The position numbers and the translations under genes are program-made. From an uncultured Flavobacteriaceae bacterium (lineage in GTDB: Bacteria > Bacteroidota > Bacteroidia > Flavobacteriales > Flavobacteriaceae): 64,000 bases of DNA. The notes beneath the pieces were generated by a model. It did not search any database, was not told the origin of the DNA, and saw only the letters and a program-made list of their open reading frames with translations. The stretch spans positions 1 through 64,000 of the forward strand of contig CALIJE010000040.1 in assembly GCA_938017825.1 (NCBI GenBank), written 5' to 3'. Numbering within the stretch: position 1 is the stretch's first letter; every line of letters begins with the position of its first letter. Shown here piece by piece: positions 10,012 through 21,200 of the stretch.

Positions 10012-10686
10012 ATGTGGGAAGATATTCAGGCGGCAATTCCTTTGGGCTTTTTTTTAAGCTTTATGATTGGCCCTGTATTTTTTGTGCTCTTAGAAACAAG
10101 CGCATTAAAAGGTTTTCGCGCAGCTATAGCTTTTGACCTCGGCGTAATCCTGGCCGATGTTCTCTTTATTTTGGCCGCCTATTTCACCAGTTTTCAATTA
10201 TTGGAAAATTTAAGCAACCAGCCAGGGCTATACGTTTTTGGTGGGGTTATTTTGTTGGTCTACGGCATATTCATTGTGGTAAAGAAAGAGGAAAAAGTGG
10301 GGCTCCATGCCACTGAGAATACCGAAACAATTTCCAACAAAGATTATCTTGGACTTTTCATTAAAGGGTTTCTGCTGAACTTTATCAATATAGGGGTGCT
10401 TGTTTTTTGGCTTGTTCTGATCATATCGGTTGGTACAAGTGTAGACAACGATCCCAAGCGTATCGTTACATTTTTTTCCACAATGATTCTTGCCTATTTT
10501 ACCACGGATGTACTGAAGATCCTTTTGGCGAAACAATTAAAACGAAAATTAACACCAACCAGGATACGAATGATTAAAAAAGGACTGGGCATTATTTTGA
10601 TTATTTGCGGTTTGGTGTTGATAACCAAAGGGTTTCTCCCAAAGGACAAATTTAATATTGAGAAAGGAATAGAGCGCATTCGATAA
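10012..10686 (+). CDS. LysE family translocator
   Basis: IPLGFFLSFMIGPVFFVLLETSALKGFRAAIAFDLGVILADVLFI; multiple TM helices. Confidence 0.85.
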   Translation: MWEDIQAAIPLGFFLSFMIGPVFFVLLETSALKGFRAAIAFDLGVILADVLFILAAYFTSFQLLENLSNQPGLYVFGGVILLVYGIFIVVKKEEKVGLHATENTETISNKDYLGLFIKGFLLNFINIGVLVFWLVLIISVGTSVDNDPKRIVTFFSTMILAYFTTDVLKILLAKQLKRKLTPTRIRMIKKGLGIILIICGLVLITKGFLPKDKFNIEKGIERIR

Positions 10687-10711
10687 ATCAAATCTTCTTA
10701 TCTGGAAAAAC

Positions 10712-10739
10712 AAAAACCCCATATTTCTATAGGGTTTTT
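10712..10739. terminator. Bidirectional rho-independent terminator between lysE-like gene and tRNA-Cys
   Basis: AAAAACCC-C-ATA-TTTC-TAT-A-GGGTTTTT hairpin. Confidence 0.75.
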
Positions 10740-10743
10740 CTTG

Positions 10744-10814
10744 AGGCATCGAGCGGATTCGAACCGCTGTACAAGCTTTTGCAGAGCCTTGCCTAGCCAC
10801 TCGGCCACGATGCC
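10744..10814 (-). tRNA. tRNA-Cys (GCA)
   Basis: Reverse strand GGCATCGTGGCCGAGTGGCTAGGCAAGGCTCTGCAAAAGCTTGTACAGCGGTTCGAATCCGCTCGATGCCT; 7-bp acceptor stem GGCATCG/CGATGCC, anticodon loop CTGCAAA, T-loop TTCGAAT, discriminator U; CCA not encoded. Confidence 0.95.
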
Positions 10815-10837
10815 ATTTTGCAGGGGCAAATATACTA

Positions 10838-11209
10838 CTATTTTAAAAACCCTTTTCTTTTTTGAGACATGATTGCAGTCACCATTTCAACGTCTCCCCC
10901 AATAGGCGGATTGATTTTTGATACGGCCACTTTGGTTTTGTTCACCAAGGTCATTTCCTTGAAAATTCTACCGATAATTCGTTGGGCCACATGTTCCAGT
11001 AGCTTAGATGGAATTTGCATCTCCTCCTTTACAATTTGGTTTATTTGAACGTAGTCTACCGTATCGGCAAGCAGATCAGATTCACTGGCCTTTTCTAGAT
11101 TTGCACTTACCGTGATATCAACCCGGTAATCGCTTCCAATACTGGTTTCTTGTGACAGGCATCCATGATGGGCGTATACCCGTATATTTTTAACTTCTAT
11201 TTTCCCCAA
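10838..11209 (-). CDS. folB: Dihydroneopterin aldolase
   Basis: MGKIEVKNIRVYAHHGCLSQETSIGSDYRVDI; VKEEMQIPSKLLEHVAQRI; KINPPIGGDVEMV. Confidence 0.92.
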   Translation of the reverse strand: MGKIEVKNIRVYAHHGCLSQETSIGSDYRVDITVSANLEKASESDLLADTVDYVQINQIVKEEMQIPSKLLEHVAQRIIGRIFKEMTLVNKTKVAVSKINPPIGGDVEMVTAIMSQKRKGFLK

Positions 11210-11320
11210 TGAAAATCAATTTTAGGCAAACTTAAAGCAATTGGGAAGAAAAGGAAAATCCCTAAGATTATTAAAACAAATGCAATCTGTATATTTAGTA
11301 CTTAGGTGTTGAAGACGGTA

Positions 11321-12274
11321 TTAATACGTACACCTGCAATTACTCAAGCCCTGGAAGAGATCTACACCAACGGTAACAACATGTGTCCCGGTGCTGTAGG
11401 TTAGTATTTCATTCAGGATAATTTGATAGGAGTAACCAAAGTAAAATTTACCCTTTTTAAGACCCGCAAAAGGAGCGATGTATAATGGGTTTCCGATTTG
11501 ATCGTTTAAGAAACGGTAATTTATACCAGCATAGTAATAGTCTTCAAAATCATACCACCGCAGCTTAACATTCAAATCGGTTTCTGAGCGACCATCACTT
11601 TCAAAAATCTTAAATAGGACCGATGGCTCAATTTCCAAATCACTGTTTTTATTTTTTCTATAGCGGTAACCGGTGTACGCATAATAGTTTCGAAGTGCAT
11701 TTGGCTCATCTGCATCAAAAGTGAGGTTCCTAGGGTCCTTGCCCAATAAGTTCGATGCATTTGCGCTGAAGTAGAACTTCCCGGCTCGGTACATGGCTCC
11801 GATATCGAAATTATGGTTCGTGGTTTGTCTATTGTTGATTACATTGGGGTCAAGGTTTCCGCCGATGAACTCATCAATATCAATTCGAAACTGATTAAAA
11901 TTATAAGAGAGTCCAAATGAAAGAAATTCGTCATCATATCGATCAATGGTCAGGTGGTGCGCAAACGAAACTCTTGCACCTTGCTGCTTGGTGTACCCGT
12001 TTTTATCGTTGTACAAAAACAATCCCAGACCTGATTGCTCTCCAATACGCATATCGGCGGCCAAAGATTGTGTCTGTGGTGCGTCTTTGATACCCACCCA
12101 TTGGGTTAAGCCGTTAAGCCTAATTTTAACATGATCCCCTATTCCGGCATATACAGGCGAGAGCACAAAAGGGTTGTCCGCCAGATATTGGCTTAGCTGG
12201 GGTGAATTCAATTCTTGTGCTCTCGAAACAAGAGCGCCAAGAAGCAAAATCAAGATTGTTAGTTTATTGCGCAT
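11321..12274 (-). CDS. PorP/SprF family type IX secretion system membrane protein
   Basis: SQYLADNPFVLSPVYAGIGDHVKIRLNGLTQWVGIKDAPQTQSLAADM; beta-barrel OMP pattern; directly downstream of the giant adhesin on the same strand. Confidence 0.92.
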   Translation of the reverse strand: MRNKLTILILLLGALVSRAQELNSPQLSQYLADNPFVLSPVYAGIGDHVKIRLNGLTQWVGIKDAPQTQSLAADMRIGEQSGLGLFLYNDKNGYTKQQGARVSFAHHLTIDRYDDEFLSFGLSYNFNQFRIDIDEFIGGNLDPNVINNRQTTNHNFDIGAMYRAGKFYFSANASNLLGKDPRNLTFDADEPNALRNYYAYTGYRYRKNKNSDLEIEPSVLFKIFESDGRSETDLNVKLRWYDFEDYYYAGINYRFLNDQIGNPLYIAPFAGLKKGKFYFGYSYQIILNEILTYSTGTHVVTVGVDLFQGLSNCRCTY

Positions 12275-12291
12275 TTCGGACTCATTATGGT

Positions 12292-15200
12292 TTATCGATA
12301 TAGGGTAAAATGCCCTACAAATTCACGCTCGTCGTTTTCTCCGTTCAATTGTATTACATACCAGTAATCACCAGTAGGTAATTCTTTGCTGTTGTAGAGG
12401 CCATCCCAACCGGGAGAATTCACAGATTGTTCAGAAACCACTCTACCATAACGATCGTAAATTCTAATTAGTATTTGGGGCCAAGCCTCAATATTTTGAG
12501 GTCTCCACAGATCATTCTGTCCATCACCATCTGGGGTAAAGAAATTAGGAATTTCAATGTCTACAAATTCCATTTCGATACTTTGAATGTCTTCACAGCC
12601 GTTTTGATCGATTACACGTACGACATAGGTGCCAGACTGATTAATTCTATAGGTATTATCCTCACCATTGTTAACATCATTAAAGTAGAAGGTGTATGGG
12701 GCCAAGCCATCAGTTGCAATTGCCGTTATTTCATTAAGATTGTTGTTTTCTAAGGCCAAATTCACCGGTAGGAAATCCTCTATGGTAAAGGGATAGGTTA
12801 CACTACACATATCATAGAAAATGGTTATCGAATGATCTCCTGGGGCTAAGTTTGCAAAGTTGTTGCCTAGCCTTGCGTTATTAATATCATCAGAATCCAT
12901 GGCAAATAACACATCATCGCTCAAAGATTCGTCTTCCAAAGTAATGTTTAGATAGTTCATCACCCGGTTGCTATCGCATTCGTACACTGGCTCAATTGTC
13001 GCAGTTAAATTAGGACCTGAAGAGACCTCAGCTATTGCAGCTATCGGCTCGCAGCCACTATCTCTTACCCTTACTTCATAAAATCCGGCAGCCAAATTAT
13101 CAAATACAAAACCATCGGTTACATCAATGTAATCAGCATCATTGGTTGAATTTAAGGACGCCTGATATGGTGGGGTACCATTGGTTATATTTAAAGTAAT
13201 GGTTCCGTTTGCATCACCTTCGCAGAATTCAGCTGTTGTTGTTGTCACCAATTCTAGAGGAACCGGTTCGAATATGGTAATTGTAAATTCTTCAAAACAA
13301 CCATTTGTGTCCTGGGCCAATACCCTGTATACCGTACCGGCAACTGAACCCTCAAGGTCTGTTATGATATAGGTGTCTTCGGTCATTGCTTCAGAAATAC
13401 GACGTAGTTCAACCCCATTGGGATCTGTGATGGCGTACTGATATGATCCGGTACCACCTCCATTATTGGTAATTGTTATTGTGCCATCATCTTCTCCTGG
13501 GCAGCTTACCATTGTTGGTGTTGCGTCGAAGTCCACTGCTGGTAATTCCTCAATTGTGACTGGCTTTGTAACCGGTGTACAGTCTCCGCTGACCACACTG
13601 ATATAGTAGGTGCCCGCTGGCAAATTGTTAAATTGCCCGGTGGCTTGTGCATGGCCCACACCATTCACGTTATCGGTTAATGCAATATCGCGATACAACG
13701 AGTACTGGTAATTACCCATACCAAAAGAAGCTTCAGCAAATACACTACCTGTGCTCTCACCGTTACAAGCAATATCAACTTTAGTAGGGTCAGATAGCTC
13801 TAAAGGAACAATAGGGTCTTCAGTAATTGCATTTGATATAGTAGAAGCACAATCAAAAGAATCTCTTACATAGTATTGATAGGTTCCGGCGGGCACATTG
13901 AATAGATGAGTGTTTCCACCAGACATTGCAGTATAAGTTATACCATCAAGACTATATGAATAAGGCGCTGTACCGCCACTTGCCGTTAATAACAATTCTG
14001 CGTCGTTGGCGCATGTTAATGCGCTTTCAAGTGTTAATTGCGCAACGACTTGTGTTGGTTCGGTAATGGTTACTTGGTTTGTTTCGAAATCACAATTCCA
14101 ACCATCTGTAACCGTAATACTGTAGATTCCAGCGCCAAGGCCATTAAAGGTATCCGATACTTGTTCTCCGGAGGTAAATTCAATTACTGCTCCAGCTTCA
14201 TCATAATAGTTTAGTTGATATTCATATGAACCACTACCATTCAAGACATTAACCGCGGTAACAGAGCCGTTTGTATCACCAATGCATTGCAGATTGGTAA
14301 TCAAAGGAATGGCATCAGCAACTACAGGAATTGGCCGAACTAGAATATTAGGATAATCATTTGTAATTGTACAGGTGTTCGCATCTACTACCTCTACTCT
14401 GTAATCCCCCTCTGCAAGACCAGAAAAAACGTGCGCCTGTACATCGGTTACCGTTGGATATACCTGACCAGTGGTAATATTGGTTAACGTAATATCATAA
14501 GGCGCATAACCTCCGTTAGGCACAACGGATAGTTCTCCTTGATCATTGTCACAAGTTACATTGGCTCTAGGCTCGGTTAGCTCAGTTAACGGCAAGTCTG
14601 GCGAGATGATAGTAAAAACATTTGTAGTCGTACTACATTCCGGTGCTGCTGTTTCGGTTATGGTTATGTAATAGTTGCCCCCAGACAAACCAGATATGGT
14701 TTGAACATATGGACTACCGCTAGCAGTATCAGATCCAGTTAGGACACTTGCGCCAGCTTGGGTGAAAACCTCATAGTCAAATGTACCGTTGTAACCGAAT
14801 ATTGAAAGCTCTGCAGAACCGTTGCTATCTCCAAAACAAATTACAGGTGTTAAGGCATCTGCTCTGGCCTCAATTAGGTCATAAGGCGCAATGTCATACA
14901 CTGTCGTGTCAACGAAACAACCAGTATCAGTGTCTGTTACCCGGAAGGTGTAGCCGCCCACTGCCGTAAGTTCAAAAGTTGCCGTAGTGGCTGTAGTCGC
15001 TATTTGAGAACCATTGGGATTTCCTAAAGGCAATAGCTCAAAACTATAGTTATGTGGGTTTCCATCATCCGTTACCGTAATCAACACTTCTTCTGGGCCC
15101 GCACAAGATATTGGAGAGACTTGGCTTACGGCAGCAGAAAATGTATTGATGGGATCAATTGCTTGTGTAGGCAATGTAAACGGGCATCCATTTGCGTCTC

Positions 15201-18200
15201 TGATAGCAATATCATAATTACCAGGTGAAGAGACGGTGTGTGTGAACACGTTTCCGCCAGTTGGTAGATATGCACCGCCATTTATACTATAGAAATAGTC
15301 AGCTGTACCTGTCCCTGCATCGATGGTGACCTGTATGCTTGCGGATAATTGTGAATTGTTAGGGTCACAAGCAAAAGGAGTAACATCTGTAATCGATGCA
15401 TTGAGAGCACTTGGCTGAACTATGACGACTTGGTCAGTAGCCACGCAATTCCTATTTGACGTAACCGTGATATCGTATGTACCTGCAGGCAGACCAGTAA
15501 ATAGGTTCGAACTTTGGCTTGTTGTTGTCGTGCCATCGGAAATTTCAAAAACATATGGAGGATTATCATTAACACCAGTACTGGTAGGCTCCATATTAAT
15601 AGTTATGGTACCGTCAGTATTCCCAAAACAACTAACATGTGTTCTTGATGTCTGAAGCAAGGTTACAGGTGTTGGTTCTTCAAGTGCAATAGAAGCATTT
15701 GCAAAACAATTTGGAGCACCTAAATTATTGTCTGTTATTCTTATGATATAGTCGCCAAAAGGTACCCCAGTAAATTGATTTCCTGTTGGTGCTATTCCTG
15801 TATTTGAGAAATCAGGCAGCAGCAGTTCGGCAGTAAATGCACCCGAACCACCTCCGGCCGTAAACTCTAATACACCATCATTGGCATTACATGTTGGCTG
15901 GCTTACAACAAATGCACTAAGTGTTAGCTCTGGCTCAATGGTAATATTTTCTGTTTCCCCGCACCCGTTGGCATCACGTATTTCCACAGAATGGGCACCA
16001 GCAATCAATCCGGTAATGGAATATGGGAAACTAGGCACACTTTGGAAGGCATTTCCGTCGATACTCAAGGTATATGGTGCCACACCGACATCTGCAGCAT
16101 CTAAGGAAACAATAATACCAAAACTACCCTCTTCGGCACACTCATCATCAATAACTAAAGAGATATCGGGCGTGGTATCGGTTTCAATGGTTACCGCCAA
16201 TGGTGAATCTATGATACAATTATTGGCATCTCTTACATAGATATCCCAATTCAGACTTACTGTCGGATCTAATTCAACAGTTTCATCAAAAGGGAATGTG
16301 GCAGGTACCCCAGAACCACTTATTGAAGCTCCATAGGCATATGGTGCCGTTCCCCCAGTTGCCTGGACGGTAACTATGGCGTTGGCTTCGTTGCAATTCG
16401 CGTTGACATTATTCAAAAGTTGAATAGCCAAAGGATCTGGCGCATCAATAGTAACACTATTAGATGTTCCTACGCATTCTGGGAATGCGGTTTCTGTAAT
16501 TTGAACAATATAAATACCAGCGGGAAGCGTAGTAGCTACGTTGAAAACATATGGGTCTGCAGTAGCATTGTCAGAACCTGAAGCCCCGGCAACAAATGCG
16601 CCGTTTGCATCGAGCACCTGATAATTAAAAGTACCGGTATAACCGCTAATGGCAACCTGTATTTCGCCATCAGCACTATCACTACAAGACGCATCGCTTG
16701 TTACTGCGGCCGCTACATTTATTAGATCGAATGGCGCAATAACGTGCTCTACGATGACCGAACAGTTAGTAACTGTATCTAAAATCTCATAAGAATAAGT
16801 ACCTGGTTGGGTTAAGATAATATTCAAAGGATCGGCTATTACATTTCGATTTGGCAATTCTAAGTAATTATATGTTCCAGAGCCGTTGGCGGCAATTATT
16901 TCAATTAGTTCTTCCCCATTAACACAATCAATAACTTGATTTTGATTTATAACTGCTGTAACATCTTGCCTTACCGGTATAGGTAAAACCAAAGTTGCCT
17001 CACAACCATTGGAATCTCGTACGGTTATATTTACATCTGGCGAACCAAAGGGCACCTGTAAGGTGTTCGACGTTTGAAAGTTGCTTCCATTGTCAAAACT
17101 ATATACATATGGTGATGTGCCAGAAGGATTACCAAGACCATCATTATTTACGGTCACGGTAATTGTGCTAGCAGTATCATCGCAACTAAAAGGAGTAGCT
17201 GCTGCGCTAATATCTAATTGAGAAGGCTCATTTACATCAACCGATCTTGTGTCTAAACATCCCTTATCGGATAGTACGGTAACATTATAAGTTCCTTGCG
17301 TTAGTCCATTAAATACATTTGATGCCTGCGTAGTTGCACCCCCATCAAGACTATATAAATAAGGGATATCAATATTTCCAGGATCTAAGCTAACGGTTAT
17401 TGTTCCGTTATTTCCACCAAAACAACTAACCTCTGTAGCACTTAAACTAAATGTTGGTATAGAAGGTGCGGGCAAACTTATATTCAAAGGAAAAGTACAA
17501 TTCGTAGTAACATCTTCCACTTCGAACGAATAAGAAACAGAGTGAGTTAAACCAGCAAACACGCCTGTTGTGTTCGTGGGGCCTGCCGGACTTGTTTGTG
17601 TGTATGAGTAATTACCTGAACCGCCGCTAGCCGTAACAGTAACTTCTCCTGAATTTGCAGGGTTGCAATTTTCATCAGCACTAATATTAGCGATGGCATT
17701 TAGGGGTGGGTATATTGTAATATTTTCTGTTTCACCACAACCATTTACATCCAAAATTGCGACGGAATGAGCTCCCGAACTTAAATTTGAGACAGTCAAC
17801 ACATCGCCTGCAAGCACTAAGCCGGTAGCAGATTGTGGTGCACCACCGTCAATACGAATTGCATGTGGCACAACGCCGGCAACATCCAAGGTAATATCTA
17901 TACTATAGCCACCTTCATCAGCAATACATTGATTGTTGATCGTAAGACTTATTTCTGGAGATGGGTCTGTTGGCACATTTACCGGTGCTGCCTGTATACA
18001 ATTAAAATCATCTTTTACATACACGATATAATCACCACCCTCAACATTGAATGAGTTTATTGAGCTCCCAGCCCAGGTGGCAGTGGTAGGTGCTGGATCG
18101 GTACTCAAAGCGATTTGGTACTCATATGGTGCTCTACCAAATTGAGCAGAAGCAGAAACTTGGCCGGCGTTTAGATTACAATTGTCGTTTTTAATTAGCG

Positions 18201-21200
18201 AAGCATTGGCAACTAATTGCACAGCAGCCTCTTCGATAGTAAACTCTTGTGTTGCTAAAGGACACCCGTCATATGTTCCACCGTTTTCGGTAAGTAAAAT
18301 GTAGTATACTCCAGGGGCCAATGGGCCTAAATCCGTAACAGAAACACCGGTACCCACAGCAGGTGGGTTAACGGCGGTCGATCCACTTATACCTGTTGTA
18401 ATGTTTGACTGAAAATTAAATATTTCATAAGAAACACTTGTGGCGTCACTTGCATAGTTGTCAATCGAGAAGTCGACGGCGCCATCGGCAATACCCGTAC
18501 AAGTAACATTTGAAACCTCATCAATTGACCATGTAAGGTTCGAAGGAGTATCTATTGGGGCATCTGCAGTTTCGAAATAGTAACATCTCGTTGCGTTGTC
18601 AAAGACCACAAACGTATAAGTTGTACCAGGAGTCAATCCTGTGATGGTTGCCGTATCACCATTAACAACATCTGGCCCCTGATAATTGTTCGAATAGGGT
18701 GGCGAAAAGAATTCCAAAACCGCAAATTCATAATCGTTGCTAGTAAAAGCAGAAGATACTGTAACTATCGCAGTTCCTCCAAGAGCACAATCTACCGTTG
18801 CAGTACTTACATCAATGTCTAAATCATCTGGTGGAGATGCAATTATGGCATTACTGGTAACCGAACAGCCATTGGCGTCAATAACTTCTACAAAGTAGAT
18901 GCCGAAATTTAAAATCGTAAATGTATGATCTCTATTTCCAGGAGAAGTGTTGTATACCTGGGTCGGCATCCCATTATTTGCAGATAGGTGATAGCTATAC
19001 TCTACCGTTCCTCCAGCTACACTAGTTACACTAATGGTGCCGGGAATAGTATTATCAGTTGGATCGGCGCCAGCTGAATCACATTGAATATCTGTTAAAC
19101 TAATCGAGAATGTAATTGGATCTGGCTCTCCTATAATTATAGTATCTATATCTGTACATGATTTTGCATCGGTGACGGTAACTTCATAGGTTCCAGCAGG
19201 AAGACCAGATGTCTGGGTTCCGTAGTTTGTTCCAGTTGTGGTATTCAGTACCGCAATTGTAAATGGCGCAACACCTTGTGTTGGATCAAGATTCACCTGA
19301 ATAGTTGCGCTACTGTCACCATTACACAGAACGTCTGATGTTTGTACCAAGGATGAAATTACAGGGCTTTGAATCGGTTCAACTATAACCTGAGAAATAA
19401 CGGAGCAAGTTCTATTATCCGTAACTCTAAAGTCATAGGTTCCGGCAACAGCAGTAGGGTAGGAAAATGAATTGCCCACTATTGCCGTGGTCGGCGACCA
19501 TGTTGTTCCGCCATCCGTACTAACTTCATAAGTTGCATACGGAGTGTAACCGCTTGAAATTGATACATCGATTACCGCGTCTGGAGAAACTGTACAGTCC
19601 AAGGCCTTCGTTAAAATTGCGCTAGCAATCAATTGGGGCTCAATGGTTTCATTTATCACGTTGGTTAAACAACCGTAAGCATCGGTAACTTGAATGTCAT
19701 AGGTGCCCGGCACTAAGTTAGAAATGGTAAACGTATTTCCGGGAATAGTGGTTTGTCCTCCTCCGTTGATGCTATAGGTATAAGGAGCAACACCATCTGT
19801 TATATCAATTACCAAGGAGGCCTGGTCTGTGCCATCATAACAGAAATCAGATGCCGCATTTAATGCTATAGATGGTGTTTCAGCCGGATCGATCGTCAAA
19901 GGCTTGCTGACAATACAACCACCAGAATCTCTGACATAAATAGTATACGTACCATCAGAAACATTCGTAAATACATTGCTGTTCTGATACGGGTAGATTA
20001 TCGCAGGGCCTACGGTATTTTCCAATTGATACTCATAACTTCCCCATCCGTCAGTTGCGGTTACCGTAATAGTGGAATTTTGAACGCATGTTACAGGGCT
20101 ATCCGAAAAGGTAAAATCCAATGCGGCAGGCGGATTATCAACGGTCACAGAAGTTGTAGCTATACAATTGGTGGTATCGTCGGTTATGGTAATCACATAG
20201 GTGTCCGCAGCAAGGCCAGTTACTGCAATAGGAGTAGTAGTATTTATATTCGCTTGAGATTGGACAAGTACATTTGAACTGTTTTCAACGGTATAGCTAA
20301 ACGTACTAGAAAAGGCACTTGCCGTAAATGATATTTCCCCATCAGTATCGCCAAAACAGGTAACGTTGGACACTAATTGAGAATTCGCTTCAATTTGAGG
20401 AATGTCGGCAATTGTATAATTCTCTTGTACAGTACAGCCCTTTGCATCTGTGATTTGAAAGGTATATGTGCCCGGCGCCAAGCCTGTAAAAACATTGTTG
20501 TTCGCATTGTTGATAACACTACCGGATGGTGCGATTATTTCATAAACAAAAGGCGCATTTCCATCTACAACCGAAACGGTTACATCTGAAGTAATAGCAG
20601 GACAAGTTGGGTTTGTTTGCGTGAAAGTAAGATCAGAAGGCTCATTTAGGGGGTCAATTACTAAGGCCGGAGTTTGTACAGTACAACCATTTGAATCACG
20701 AATTGTAATGGTATAGTTGCCAGCAACTATTCCAGTACTAAAAGTGTCAGAAGTTTGAAAATTAACACCATCAATACTAAATGTATAGCCAGGAGTTCCA
20801 CCAGAGTAGTTAATCGCGCGCAGTGTTGCCGAAGTATTGTCACAACGGTATTCTTGAACAACATCAATGGTTCCAGGAAGTATTGGGTTAGGCGCGGTCA
20901 ATGTAACATCATCAGCAACCGTACATCCTTTCGAGTCAGTTACCGTATAGCTGTATGTACCTGCACTTAAGCCAGCGTAGGTTGTTTGAGTTGAGGGAGC
21001 GCTTCCATCGAAAACGATTTGGTATGGCGGCAATCCACCAGAAATCTGCAATTCAATAGCTCCATCAGAACTACTATCGCATAGGGGATTCGTGGGCGCT
21101 TCAACTACTATAGGTGGGCTATTGGGGGTGATTACAATTTGGTTTGTCGTAATTGTACAGTTTTCACTATCGGTAATTACAAATTCATACGTTCCTGCAG

